Shown here: positions 22,327 to 30,851 of the stretch, in pieces
Numbering within the stretch: position 1 is the first letter of the stretch
How the letters are laid out: the number at the start of each line of letters is the position of its first letter
From: Anaerolineae bacterium
GTDB taxonomy: Bacteria > Chloroflexota > Anaerolineae > Epilineales > JAHCIE01
Assembly: GCA_026129165.1 (NCBI GenBank)
Contig: JAHCIP010000027.1
Span: 1-34,400, forward strand
Direction of reading: 5' to 3'
DNA: 34,400 bases
Notes under the pieces: generated by a model
Seen by the model: only the letters and a program-made list of their open reading frames with translations
Told to the model about the DNA's origin: nothing
Database searches by the model: none
Made by a program: the position numbers and the translations under genes

Positions 22327-24654
22327 ATGCCCTATTATCCCGCGCTCGCCGTCTTCGCCCTGGCCCATTACGCGCTCATCGGGGGCATCGCCGGCATCGC
22401 CTATCTCTTGGGGCGGCGCTTGACCCTGGGCGCCATCTTCCAGCCCTGGGAAGACGTGCCCGTCTGCACCACGCTGGGCCTGGGCTGCCTGGCCTACCTC
22501 ATGCTGGCGCTGGGGCTGGCCGGCCTATTCTACGCCTGGGCCGCCCTGACTCTGCTCCTTCTGGCCCTGCTGGTGTGCTATCCCGTCTGGCCGCTGGTCT
22601 GGGCCAGACGGCGAGGAAGTCTTGAGCGCACCTTACCCTGGCTGATGGGTCTCGCCGTCGTCGGCGTACTGGGGGCGCCCTTCCTCCTGCTGCCTCTCTA
22701 CCCGGCCACCGAGCACGACTCGACGATGTACCACCTGCCCTATGTCAAGGCGTTCATCGGGCAGCATCGTCTCGTGGCGGTCCCTGATCTGCGCTACCCG
22801 GTCTTCCCCCAAACCGTCGAGCTGCTCTATACGTTGGGGATGTTGCTCTATGACGAGATCATGGCGCACCTGGTCCAGTTGCTGGCCATGGCTCTCGTCG
22901 CCTTGCTCCTGTTCGCCTGGGGCCGTCGCGTCCTGTCCTGGCAGGCGGGCCTGTTCGCCGTCGGGCTGTGGTTTGTCCATCCCTTGTTCGCTGAGGTCGG
23001 CGCGTCCGCGCTGATTGATGTGACCCTGACCCTGTTCGTCACTGCCGCGACCTATGCGCTCTGGAGTTGGTGGGAGAGGGGCGAGAGGGGGTGGCTCGTC
23101 CTGGCCGGGGTGTTCGCCGGCTGGGCGGCGGGAACCAAGTACACAGGCCTCGTCTTTGTGGGGCTGTTGGGCCTGGCCGTCGTGTATCGGGCGTGGCGCG
23201 ACCGGCGCCTGGCGCCTAGCCTCGTCTTCGCCCTGGCGGCTGTCCTGGTCGCCTCGCCGTGGTATGTCCGCACCATGCTCTACACAGGCGACCCGCTTTA
23301 CCCCTTCCTGACGCCAGGGCGCGGCCTGGAGTGGGCGCTAGAGGGTATGGCAGTCCGCGCTCCGTCGGGTGTGGGCGTTGAAGCGTCGGCGCTGGGACGA
23401 GCCGCCATTGTCGTCGCGCAGATGGGGCAGCGGCTCGGCCGGGACCTGGGGCTGAACCTGGTCATGGGCTGGCAGTTGTCGTGGCAGCTTCCGCTGGAGG
23501 GGACCTGGCTTCCGTGGCTGGTCCCGCCGGTCGCTCTCCTGCTATGCCTCTGGGCCGCGCTGGTGGACCGTCGTCTGCGCGGTCTGCTTCTGCTGGTAGG
23601 GGCCTATCTGGTCTTCTGGGCGGCGTCCAGCCTGCGGGAGCCGCGCTTTGTGCTCTATACCTACCCGACCCTATGCCTGCTGGTGGGGGTAGCTCTGGGG
23701 CGTATTTGGCGGTGGCTTACATCGTGGCGGCCGCGGGCGAAGCATGTCGCGGTGGCGCCGGCCCTGGTGGCCCTCCTGATTCTCCCTCACTGGCTGTCGC
23801 TGGCGCAGACGGTCCGGACTCAAGGACGGATTCCGGTCACGGCCGAAGCGAAGACCCTCTACCTGCAGCGTCGTCTGCCCTCCTACACGCTCTATGCCTG
23901 GCTCAACCGCCGCCAGGGCCGCGACTACACGGTGTACGCTTATGGCGATGTGCGGATGACCTACTTCGCGGACGGGCGGCTGCTGGGAGATGTCCTCGGA
24001 CCGGGAGCGTGGGCCTCTATCGCCAGCCTGCTGTCCGACAGCCGTGGCCTGTATACCGCTCTACGTAACCTGGGCGCTGACTACTTTCTGGTCCCCTCGG
24101 CCATGCCCCCTGTGCAGGATGATTTCTTCATCCAGCACTTCCAACTCGTCGGCGGCCGGCCACTGTACTGGCTGTTTCGATTGGGCGAGACTCTCCCCCC
24201 AGGCCGGCTAGGGGCTGAACTCGTTCGCAATCCAGGCTTTGAGGCGAGCGGGGAGGGCGCGCCGGCTGGCTGGCAGTGTCAGGGCGGGGCAAGGGTGGTC
24301 CGGCTGGGCAACGCCCACGCCGGGAATGCCGCGCTCAGCCTATCCTACCCCGCCGACCAGTGCCGCCAGATTCTAGCGGTCGAGCCGGGGGCCCTGTATC
24401 GCTATCAGTTCTATGCGCGCGCCCCTGGCGACCCTCAGGCTCTGCGGCTCCAGGTCAACTGGGCCGACGCTCAACTCAGGCTGGTCCTGGCCGATAGGCA
24501 GCCCCTAGAGGTCGGTTCGACCTGGACCCCCCTGGTGGGGGTGCTGACCGCGCCGTTTGGCGCGTCGTATGCGATTATCCTGGCCCAGTCGGGCGAGACT
24601 GGCCCCTCAGACTGGGATGACTTCTCCTGGCAGGCGGTTCTCACTGACCCATGA
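22327..24654 (+). CDS. Multi-pass GT-C-like membrane glycosyltransferase with C-terminal carbohydrate-binding-like domain
   Basis: This 775-residue protein has about a dozen hydrophobic helices in residues 1-500, with an acidic loop after the early helices (YPATEHDSTMYHLPYVKAF, about 125-143) like the catalytic loop of GT39/GT83-type enzymes, and later FAGWAAGTKYTGLVF. A soluble part follows (about 500-640), then a beta-sandwich beginning ELVRNPGFEASGEGAPAGW, which resembles CBM4/9-like carbohydrate-binding domains. It would transfer sugars from a lipid carrier outside the membrane. It begins 3 nt after the large-subunit stop, so it may be transcribed with the molybdenum-hydroxylase genes without sharing function. 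Its last 14 nt overlap the convergent gene. The donor and acceptor are unknown. Confidence 0.8.
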   Translation: MPYYPALAVFALAHYALIGGIAGIAYLLGRRLTLGAIFQPWEDVPVCTTLGLGCLAYLMLALGLAGLFYAWAALTLLLLALLVCYPVWPLVWARRRGSLERTLPWLMGLAVVGVLGAPFLLLPLYPATEHDSTMYHLPYVKAFIGQHRLVAVPDLRYPVFPQTVELLYTLGMLLYDEIMAHLVQLLAMALVALLLFAWGRRVLSWQAGLFAVGLWFVHPLFAEVGASALIDVTLTLFVTAATYALWSWWERGERGWLVLAGVFAGWAAGTKYTGLVFVGLLGLAVVYRAWRDRRLAPSLVFALAAVLVASPWYVRTMLYTGDPLYPFLTPGRGLEWALEGMAVRAPSGVGVEASALGRAAIVVAQMGQRLGRDLGLNLVMGWQLSWQLPLEGTWLPWLVPPVALLLCLWAALVDRRLRGLLLLVGAYLVFWAASSLREPRFVLYTYPTLCLLVGVALGRIWRWLTSWRPRAKHVAVAPALVALLILPHWLSLAQTVRTQGRIPVTAEAKTLYLQRRLPSYTLYAWLNRRQGRDYTVYAYGDVRMTYFADGRLLGDVLGPGAWASIASLLSDSRGLYTALRNLGADYFLVPSAMPPVQDDFFIQHFQLVGGRPLYWLFRLGETLPPGRLGAELVRNPGFEASGEGAPAGWQCQGGARVVRLGNAHAGNAALSLSYPADQCRQILAVEPGALYRYQFYARAPGDPQALRLQVNWADAQLRLVLADRQPLEVGSTWTPLVGVLTAPFGASYAIILAQSGETGPSDWDDFSWQAVLTDP

Positions 24655-26284
24655 GCGCGCCAGCCGGGTAGGGCGGGGGCTGGCCCAACGGCCAGGTGGC
24701 GCCGGGGTTCTTGGGCAGGCCCGCCGTCGCCACGGTCTCGACCTGGAAGACCCTCCGCAGGGCGGGGAGCGCACGGTCCGCCAGGGCGTTCGTCAGGCCG
24801 ATGACCAGGGTGCAGTTGGGGCCGCGCACGCGCAACGTGGTATAGCGGTCGGAGTAGCCCCAGTCGTTGAGAAACGGGATGTGTCCGTACTCCGAACTGT
24901 GGAACAGAAACACGTCGGGGCGGCGGGACATGACATAAGAATAATAGTGCTTACCCAGGGTGAAGGTCGGCGCGGGAATGCGCCCCTGCCGCGCGATGAT
25001 GGGGTCGGTCAGACCAAAGAAGTCCAGCATATACACGTCGGCCAGGCGATAGCCGACATCGCCCAGCGCCTCCGGCGAGACAATGGCGGTGGGGCCGAGA
25101 AAGGGGCGCAGCGCATCGACCGACTGGTCGTAGCAGACCTTGGTGGGCCACTCGCGCGGTTCAAACGGGACGCGGCCCATGAGGGGCAGGAGCGCCTGAC
25201 CGTAGACCAGCGCCGTCAACAGGACGCCTGCCACATTGAGCCAGCGAGCATGAGGCCAGAGCCGGCGAGTGACTGCGGCCAGGCTGACGCCGCTGAGAAG
25301 GGCCAGCAGGGGCAGATAGGGTGTCAGCAGCCGGTTGAACGGCATCCAGTCGCCCGCGTTGACGAGCACGGCAGTGAAGCCGGCCCCCAGGCTGGCGGCG
25401 GCGACGTAGGCGGCGAAGGGACGAGCGCGGGCCAGCAGGATCAGTCCGACCAGGGCGAGGAGGGCGAGCGCCCAGTGAGCGGCCAGGAATCGCTGGCTGT
25501 AGGCCAGGCCCGCCTGGAGGCGCACGACCAGGACATCCCAGGGCAGGGTGGGCGAGAGGACGGATTTGGCGCGGACGCTGTTGGGCACGAGGTCGCCAAA
25601 GGTCAGAACGCGCCAGGCGGTGACGGCCAGCGCGCCGCCGGTCCAGATGCCGAGCGCGGTTAAGGTCCATCGCCAGGACGGATAACCTCCCAAAGGTTTC
25701 AGAACCTTCGGGAGGTTTTGGCTAATCAGGCCGAGGGCGAGCAGCGGTAGGAGGGCGATGGACTCCGGTCGGGTCATAAACAGGGCGACACCCAGTCCGC
25801 CCAACAGGAATGGCGACCGTCGGTCCAGTCCTTCTTGACATAAAAGATAGAGCAGAACCAGCCAAAGGGCGTAGAGGGTCGTTTCGAGACCGATGAGCGT
25901 CGAGGCCGTGAAGTCGTTGGGCGTGGCGACCAGGGCCAGCGTCAGGAGGGCCAGGCCGACGGGCAGCCCGTCGTCGCGCTGCCGCCGCCAAACGAGTACG
26001 ATGGTCGTGACGCTGCATGCGATGCCGAGCAGCCGCGACACGAGTTCAAGGTCCAGGCCGAGGCCGACGAACGGCGTCAGAACCAGCGTCCATAGGACCC
26101 CTGTCGCGCCTTCGACCGCCTCGCCCGCGTTGTAGACGTAGCCATGCCCCCGCGCCAGGTTCAGCGCGTAGCGGAAGTAGATATAGGCGTCGTCAATGGG
26201 CAGGATCCAGTCGAGGGCCAGCAGCAGGCCGAAGACCGCGAGCGTGACCAGCAGCGCGCCGCGCCATGAGGCTGTCTTGGACAA
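24641..26284 (-). CDS. GT-C-like membrane glycosyltransferase (AftB-like N-terminus)
   Basis: This 547-residue multi-pass protein has an N-terminal block, PIDDAYIYFRYALNLARGHG followed by YVYNAGEAVEGATG, that matches the acidic first loop of AftB/arabinosyltransferase-like and related GT-C proteins. About ten hydrophobic helices follow, then a soluble C-terminal part (from about residue 390) including YMLDFFGLTDPIIARQGRIP. It is the last gene of the minus-strand SPFH operon, 6 nt after the previous stop, and converges on the other GT-C gene. Around residues 190-200 the protein reads NLPKVLKPLGGY, encoded by a near-perfect palindrome that looks like an inserted repeat. The class is well supported; the sugar is unknown. 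Confidence 0.82.
   Translation of the reverse strand: MSKTASWRGALLVTLAVFGLLLALDWILPIDDAYIYFRYALNLARGHGYVYNAGEAVEGATGVLWTLVLTPFVGLGLDLELVSRLLGIACSVTTIVLVWRRQRDDGLPVGLALLTLALVATPNDFTASTLIGLETTLYALWLVLLYLLCQEGLDRRSPFLLGGLGVALFMTRPESIALLPLLALGLISQNLPKVLKPLGGYPSWRWTLTALGIWTGGALAVTAWRVLTFGDLVPNSVRAKSVLSPTLPWDVLVVRLQAGLAYSQRFLAAHWALALLALVGLILLARARPFAAYVAAASLGAGFTAVLVNAGDWMPFNRLLTPYLPLLALLSGVSLAAVTRRLWPHARWLNVAGVLLTALVYGQALLPLMGRVPFEPREWPTKVCYDQSVDALRPFLGPTAIVSPEALGDVGYRLADVYMLDFFGLTDPIIARQGRIPAPTFTLGKHYYSYVMSRRPDVFLFHSSEYGHIPFLNDWGYSDRYTTLRVRGPNCTLVIGLTNALADRALPALRRVFQVETVATAGLPKNPGATWPLGQPPPYPAGALMGQ
25684..25717. repeat. 34-nt palindrome inserted in frame in the GT-C gene
   Basis: The arms AACCTCCCAAAGGTT (25684-25698) and AACCTTCGGGAGGTT (25703-25717) are complementary with one mismatch, around TCAG. 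The element is of the same style as the palindrome at 30066-30094 (AACCT...GGTTCTCAGAACC...AGGT). It adds about 11 codons without breaking the frame. Confidence 0.75.
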
Positions 26285-26290
26285 GCTCGC

Positions 26291-27256
26291 CTAACTCCGT
26301 CCGCTCCCGCTCCCACCATCGCCGCTGCGTGGCCGTCCGCTGTGTGGCTCACCAGGCGGAGTGGTCGCCGCTACAAGTTGAGTCAGCAGACCGTTGCCCT
26401 TGGGCACGAGCGTCAGCCGCCCCTGGCCTTCGAGGAGTCGCTGCGTCTCCAGAATCTCGAACAGGGCGTTGGCGACTTCGGGGTCCTCGGCGATCTTCTG
26501 CAGCGCCGTGCCGACGATGAGGGGGCGCTGGGCCTCGGCGCGGGCGAATTCAATCGCCGCCTGTCGTTCCGCCGTGCTGGTGATGATGCTCACCTGGTTG
26601 GCTCCATCCTGGCGGATGGCCGCCGTCACCTGGCGCAGTCGGTTGACGACCTTAGCTTCGATTTGCTGGATCATGCCGCTGTCGCGGAAGTGGACCTTGC
26701 GGATGTAGATCGAGCCGAGCCTGTAGCCCCACTCGTGGGACTTGGGCGAGACTTCGGCGCGCACGGCCTGGCTCATGGCGTGGCGGTCTTCGAGCATCCG
26801 CCCCAGCGGCAGGTTGCTCAGGGTGCGAACGACGGCATTGCTGACGTTGGCCGCCAGCGAGCCGCGCGGGTCGGCGTTTTTGAACAGGTAGGCGACCGGA
26901 TCGCTGATGAACATCTCATACCAGATGCCGATGCCCATGGGTGCGCCTTCCTCGGAGTTAACGGCCTGGCTGCGCAGATAGACCTGGTCCAGCCGCATGT
27001 CGAGGGTCTGGCGGCGGCCGCTGAACGGGATAAGAAAGGCGGCCGGGCCGAGCCTGAATGGCAGGAAGTAGAAGCCTGGCTCGGTCAGGACGGCCACCAC
27101 GCGGCCAAACAGGACAAAGACCTGACACGTTCCTTCCTGGACGATGGTGTACAGGCCAAACAGCCGCGCGAAGGCCAGCAGCGCCGGCAGAGCGATAAAG
27201 GCTAACCCAAAGGTGACGATGGCGGTGATGATGAGCTGGACCATGAAGGAAATCAT
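26291..27256 (-). CDS. SPFH/Band 7 domain membrane protein (HflC/stomatin-like)
   Basis: This 321-residue protein has one N-terminal membrane helix (about 5-33), an SPFH domain (PGFYFLPFRLGP to about 200), an Ala/Glu/Arg-rich helical segment typical of oligomerising SPFH proteins (STAERQAAIEFARAEAQRP), and a Gly/Ser-rich tail. SPFH proteins form large membrane rings or microdomains and often control proteases or membrane order. The ATG overlaps the stop of the other SPFH gene by 4 nt (ATGA), so the two are translated together, as hflK and hflC are. No FtsH gene is nearby. The pair probably forms a heteromeric complex. Confidence 0.85.
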   Translation of the reverse strand: MISFMVQLIITAIVTFGLAFIALPALLAFARLFGLYTIVQEGTCQVFVLFGRVVAVLTEPGFYFLPFRLGPAAFLIPFSGRRQTLDMRLDQVYLRSQAVNSEEGAPMGIGIWYEMFISDPVAYLFKNADPRGSLAANVSNAVVRTLSNLPLGRMLEDRHAMSQAVRAEVSPKSHEWGYRLGSIYIRKVHFRDSGMIQQIEAKVVNRLRQVTAAIRQDGANQVSIITSTAERQAAIEFARAEAQRPLIVGTALQKIAEDPEVANALFEILETQRLLEGQGRLTLVPKGNGLLTQLVAATTPPGEPHSGRPRSGDGGSGSGRS

Positions 27257-28245
27257 GCCTCCACCTCCTTGAAGATGCGCTGAGCCTGCTGGTACAGCCG
27301 CAACCGCACATTGCGCAGGTAAATCGGCAGTGATTCGGGGCCGGTCTTCTTGAGGGCGACCAGCTGCTCGGCCAGGGCGTTGAGGGGTTCGACCTCGGCC
27401 TGGGCCTTGAGCGTCTCAATCTCGACCGCCCGCCTCGATTGCACGATGCGCTGGTCGGCGGCGGCCTGGGCCAGGCTGATGTCCGACGATACCTGGTTGT
27501 AGGCGGTGTTGATGGCGGCCAGCGCCGTTTCCACCTCCTGGGGCGGCTCGATCCCGGTTATCAACGAGGCATCCAGGCTGATGCCATAGCGCGCCTCGGA
27601 TGACATGCTCTCGCGCTCCATCAGTTCGTTCAGGTCGCGCAGGTTCTTGCGCAGGTCGTTGATGGAGACGCCGGCGAAGATGGAGACGGGGTCGGCCTCG
27701 CCCTCGCCGACGATGGGCCGGTTGTGCGGCGCTTCGAAGTTGGCAATGCGCTCGCGCAAGACCGAGATGAAGTAGCCCATGACGTGGACAATAGGCTGTT
27801 TGACGCCAAACAGGTAGGCGTACAGGTTGCGCTCGCTAACACGGTAGCGGATCTGCCCCTGGAGGCCGATGTTGAGCTGGTCCTTGGTGACGGCTTCTAG
27901 CACCGTGCCGCCCTGGTTGGCCTGTGGCGTCTCAGGGTCGAAGGCCATATTGATGGTCTGGGTGGCGATGGATACCTTGTGGACGGTCTCCCACGGCCAC
28001 TTGAAGTAGGGGCCGCCGGGTTGTATCACTCGCACCTGGGGGTAGCGGTAGCGCTCGCGCTCCTCCTCGCGTAGGTACTCCGCCATCGGGTCGTCGAGCG
28101 TTGTGGTGTCGCCGATACGCTCCGCGCGGCCGAAAATGGTTTTGACGGCGCGTTCGTTCTGATCTACCGTGTACAGCCCGCCGACGAGATAGCGCATCAG
28201 GAACCAGGCTACCACCCCAATGACGATGCCCAGCAGAACTGCCAT
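27253..28245 (-). CDS. SPFH/Band 7 domain membrane protein (HflK-like partner)
   Basis: This 330-residue protein has an N-terminal helix (VLLGIVIGVVAWFLM), the membrane-proximal YTVDQNERAVKTIFGR typical of HflK-like proteins, an SPFH domain with GPYFKWPWETVHKV, and a helical C-terminal part (AQAAADQRIVQSRRAVEIET) likely to form a coiled coil. It is translationally coupled to the second SPFH gene and lies 24 nt after the small membrane-protein gene. A role in membrane organisation or protease control is inferred from the family. Confidence 0.87.
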   Translation of the reverse strand: MAVLLGIVIGVVAWFLMRYLVGGLYTVDQNERAVKTIFGRAERIGDTTTLDDPMAEYLREEERERYRYPQVRVIQPGGPYFKWPWETVHKVSIATQTINMAFDPETPQANQGGTVLEAVTKDQLNIGLQGQIRYRVSERNLYAYLFGVKQPIVHVMGYFISVLRERIANFEAPHNRPIVGEGEADPVSIFAGVSINDLRKNLRDLNELMERESMSSEARYGISLDASLITGIEPPQEVETALAAINTAYNQVSSDISLAQAAADQRIVQSRRAVEIETLKAQAEVEPLNALAEQLVALKKTGPESLPIYLRNVRLRLYQQAQRIFKEVEA

Positions 28246-28269
28246 ACCCTTGTCCTTTCCGTCGGGCGA

Positions 28270-28638
28270 CTAGCCTGACGTGGTCTGTTCGCGGCTGAAA
28301 GCCCGTTTGACAGGTTCCGAGTTCAGGTACAGAATGACGACGACCGAGAGGAGGATGCTGACGAGACCCTGAAGGATGCCCTGCGGCTGTGTGATGACGG
28401 CTAGTAGCGTCGCCGCAATGTTGATGGCGTGACCCAGCACACCCGCCAGCCAGCCCCACGCCTGCAGGCGCCACGCGCCGACGCCAAAGACAATGAACAA
28501 GGCGCTAATGAGCGCGATCACGGCGACCTGGCCGCCAGCGAGGCCCTGACTCGCGACCGTGACCGCTGTGTAGAGGCCCAGGACGCCATAGAGCAGCGAC
28601 AGACCAGCCATCAGGGTGAGAACGGGGGGGCGCTGCAT
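28270..28638 (-). CDS. Small four-helix membrane protein
   Basis: This 122-residue protein has four hydrophobic segments (about 6-28, 38-58, 60-80 and 88-104) and a short charged C-terminus (SEPVKRAFSREQ). The segment RLQAWGWLAGVLGHAINI resembles the RRQGWVWPLGVLGLG region of the neighbour, so the two small proteins are probably distant paralogues. Its ATG directly abuts the TAA of the upstream gene. I do not recognise a named family; it may assist the SPFH complex encoded downstream. Confidence 0.75.
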   Translation of the reverse strand: MQRPPVLTLMAGLSLLYGVLGLYTAVTVASQGLAGGQVAVIALISALFIVFGVGAWRLQAWGWLAGVLGHAINIAATLLAVITQPQGILQGLVSILLSVVVILYLNSEPVKRAFSREQTTSG

Positions 28639-29037
28639 TTAGGGCCGCCCTAACGACGGTTTAACCGCGGGCCGGTACAGCAGAATCAGCATTACCCCAC
28701 ACAACAGGAACGTAATCGCGGCGTAGAGTGGTACGCCGCTGCGCGTGGCGAGGAAGATCAGTTGGAAGAGGGCCGTCGTGCCCAGGCCCAGGACGCCCAG
28801 CGGCCAGACCCAGCCTTGCCGCCGCCAGACACCTACCCCAATGGCGATGGCAAGCAGGCTTAGGAGGATACCCAGGGCGCCGACCGCGCCCATCGCGCTG
28901 CTGATTTCGGCGCCTTGCAGGGCGGCGACAAACGGCCAGACGGCCGTGATGAGTTCAAACAGACCGGTGGCCCAGGCCAGCAGCGCGAGGAGTGTGACCT
29001 GCGCCGGGCGTGGGGTAGGGGGTGTCAGCGTTTGCAT
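28639..29037 (-). CDS. Small four-helix membrane protein, first gene of the SPFH operon
   Basis: This 132-residue protein has four hydrophobic segments and the Trp-rich WRRQGWVWPLG between the second and third. The ATG at 29037 (MQTLTPPTPRPAQ) is chosen because AAGGA lies just upstream and the promoter at 29073-29102 is upstream of it; the frame is open to 29127, but that start would precede the promoter. It shares its layout with the following gene. Function is unknown; operon position suggests a partner of the SPFH pair. Confidence 0.75.
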   Translation of the reverse strand: MQTLTPPTPRPAQVTLLALLAWATGLFELITAVWPFVAALQGAEISSAMGAVGALGILLSLLAIAIGVGVWRRQGWVWPLGVLGLGTTALFQLIFLATRSGVPLYAAITFLLCGVMLILLYRPAVKPSLGRP

Positions 29038-29072
29038 AGTCCTTGCTCCATCACTCTGTTGCATCAAGACGC

Positions 29073-29102
29073 ATTGTAGCCTCAGTGGAGCGCGTCTGTC
29101 AA
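29073..29102 (-). promoter_or_regulatory. Promoter of the SPFH operon
   Basis: On the minus strand TTGACA (29102-29097), 18 nt, TACAAT (29078-29073). Transcription would start near 29066, about 29 nt before the first ATG. It lies in the divergent gap shared with the LLM gene at 29143. Confidence 0.8.
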
Positions 29103-29142
29103 CCTGGGGCGCGTTACTCTGAATCAATGAGGAGGATAACCC

Positions 29143-30060
29143 GTGGAACTTGCCATTATGATCGAGGGCCAGAACGGCCTGACCTGGCCGCGCTGGCAGC
29201 GCCTGGCGCGCCTCGTGGAAGACCTGGGCTTTGTGGGCTTATACCGGTCCGACCACTTCACCAACGCCAACCCGCCAGACATTGACTCGCTAGAGATGTG
29301 GACCTCGTTCGCCTGGCTGGCGAGCCATACGCAGCGCCTCGAATTCGGGCCCCTGGTGTCGCCGTCCTCGTTCCGCCATCCGGTGTTTACCGCGCGGCTG
29401 GCGAAAGACGTGGATGACCTATCCGGCGGCCGCTTCCAGTTGGGAGTGGGCGCGGGTTGGCAGGCGCGCGAGCATCACCTATTTGGCTTCGACCTACTGG
29501 ATGTCAAGGGCCGCCTGGACCGCTTTGCCGAGTCGCTGGAGGTTATCACGCGCTTGCTCCACAGCGACCAGCCTGTGTCGTTCCAGGGGCACTATTACCG
29601 ACTCCATGAGGCGGTCCTGCTGCCGCGCCCGCAGCGGCCAGGCGGCCCGCCCATTGTCATTGGCGGGAACGGCCGGCGGCGCACGCTGCCGCTGGTGGCG
29701 CGCTACGCTGACGAGTGGAACGCGGTGTTTTTGCCTGTTGACACGCTCGTAGAATTGAATGCTCACCTGGACGGGTTGGCCCAGGCGCAGGGGCGTGAGC
29801 CGGGCGCGATTCGGCGTTCGCTGATGACAGGGACGGTTTTTGGACGCGATGACGCCGAGGTCCAGCGTCGGCTAGGCTCGCGCTCGGCAGACGAGTTAAA
29901 GGCGCGAGGTATGCTGGTGGGGACGCCGGGTGAATTTGTCGCTCAGTTGGGACGGCTGGCGGAGACGCCGGTGTACCGAGTCATGCTCCAGTGGTTGGAC
30001 CTGGATGATCTGGCGGGGCTGGAAGTCCTGGCGCGGGAGGTCATGCCGCAGGTGCGATAA
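29143..30060 (+). CDS. LLM-class F420-dependent-type oxidoreductase
   Basis: This 305-residue (beta/alpha)8 enzyme has the family landmarks YRSDHF (about 29-34), RLEFGPLVSP, DDLSGGRFQLGVGAGW, the insertion-side HYYRLHEAVLLPRP, and PPIVIGGNG. It is closer to canonical F420-dependent LLM oxidoreductases than the copy at 17011. The GTG start follows GAGGAGG by seven bases. It is monocistronic, divergent from the SPFH operon, and ends at a palindromic terminator. Substrate unknown. Confidence 0.9.
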   Translation: MELAIMIEGQNGLTWPRWQRLARLVEDLGFVGLYRSDHFTNANPPDIDSLEMWTSFAWLASHTQRLEFGPLVSPSSFRHPVFTARLAKDVDDLSGGRFQLGVGAGWQAREHHLFGFDLLDVKGRLDRFAESLEVITRLLHSDQPVSFQGHYYRLHEAVLLPRPQRPGGPPIVIGGNGRRRTLPLVARYADEWNAVFLPVDTLVELNAHLDGLAQAQGREPGAIRRSLMTGTVFGRDDAEVQRRLGSRSADELKARGMLVGTPGEFVAQLGRLAETPVYRVMLQWLDLDDLAGLEVLAREVMPQVR

Positions 30061-30065
30061 GAAAA

Positions 30066-30094
30066 ACCTGACGGGTTCTCAGAACCCGTCAGGT
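30066..30094. terminator. Bidirectional palindromic terminator between convergent genes
   Basis: ACCTGACGGGTT (30066-30077) and AACCCGTCAGGT (30083-30094) form a perfect 12-bp stem around CTCAG. On the minus strand the stem is followed by a run of five T, so it should end the DUF6065 transcript. On the plus strand, CTTATTC follows, giving a weaker stop for the LLM gene. The style resembles the palindrome inserted at 25684-25717. Confidence 0.8.
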
Positions 30095-30102
30095 CTTATT
30101 CG

Positions 30103-30849
30103 TCAGGTCTCGTCATTGAAGGGGCGCAGCGCCAGCCGGGTCTGGTGGGCGGGGGCTGGCTGGCCCTCAGAGGTGACGCCGCGCATGTAGTGCTTCTGCC
30201 AGCCCTGCTGCGCCGCCTCGGAGTGGGGCTGCTTGATGGCATCGAGGAAGTCGGCCCGGCTGATGGCCCAGTGTTCGTGGCTCTGCGCCAGAGCCTCCTC
30301 CTCGACCAGAGGCTGGAGGCGCGGCTCGAATGCTTCCAACTCCCCCCGCCGCTGGGGGACGACCATGCACAGCGGGTCGTCCACGTCAAAGACAATGGGA
30401 ACGTTGGGCCGGGTGATCTTCCAGTTCATGTTGGCCGTCGCCGTGGTCCAGTCGGTCTCGATGACGCCTTCCAGGGGGCAGGCGCCGTCTTTGGGCCAGT
30501 TGGCTGGCCCGCGCACCAGCAGGTTGTAGCCCGGCGGGGTGCGGAACAGGAAGGGAATGCCGAAGGTGACAATGCCCTGTCCAAAGTTGCTGATGGCCGG
30601 CCAGGGCGGCTCTCCGCTCAGGTGCCAGACCAGGACGCTGTCTCGCCCGTCCCCGCCCGTCCAGACGACACATACGCGGTGGCTGTTGAGGACGAACCAG
30701 CCGGCCTGGTTCGCCATGACCATTGGCAGACAGCGATAGGCGAAGCGGCGCGGCGTGGCATTCATCCACGCTCGCTCGCGGCCGGCCGGCGCGAGGCGCA
30801 TGGGCGGCGCTCCCTCGAACGAGTAGGCGATCAGGACCGGGTCGTCCAT
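30103..30849 (-). CDS. DUF6065 family protein
   Basis: This 248-residue soluble protein has conserved text including FGIPFLFRTPPGYNLLVRG, GPANWPKDGACPLEGVIETD, MNWKITRP and CMVVPQRRGELEAFEP, which I recognise as DUF6065, a family of unknown function. No membrane segment or catalytic motif of a known class is visible. The ATG at 30849 follows the PqqD-like stop by 2 nt, so the two are translationally coupled; an ORF extending to 31059 reads through the PqqD gene in another frame and is rejected. Its neighbours (PqqD domain, GT2-GT25, HprK-like kinase) suggest a role in modifying a protein or peptide, but that is inference. Confidence 0.8.
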   Translation of the reverse strand: MDDPVLIAYSFEGAPPMRLAPAGRERAWMNATPRRFAYRCLPMVMANQAGWFVLNSHRVCVVWTGGDGRDSVLVWHLSGEPPWPAISNFGQGIVTFGIPFLFRTPPGYNLLVRGPANWPKDGACPLEGVIETDWTTATANMNWKITRPNVPIVFDVDDPLCMVVPQRRGELEAFEPRLQPLVEEEALAQSHEHWAISRADFLDAIKQPHSEAAQQGWQKHYMRGVTSEGQPAPAHQTRLALRPFNDET

Positions 30850-30851
30850 GC

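Noticed and set aside
24557..25663. 368-codon plus-strand ORF
   Set aside because: It is antisense to the GT-C gene and rich in Arg, Gly and Gln, with no motif; the minus-strand frame has clear helices and an AftB-like block.
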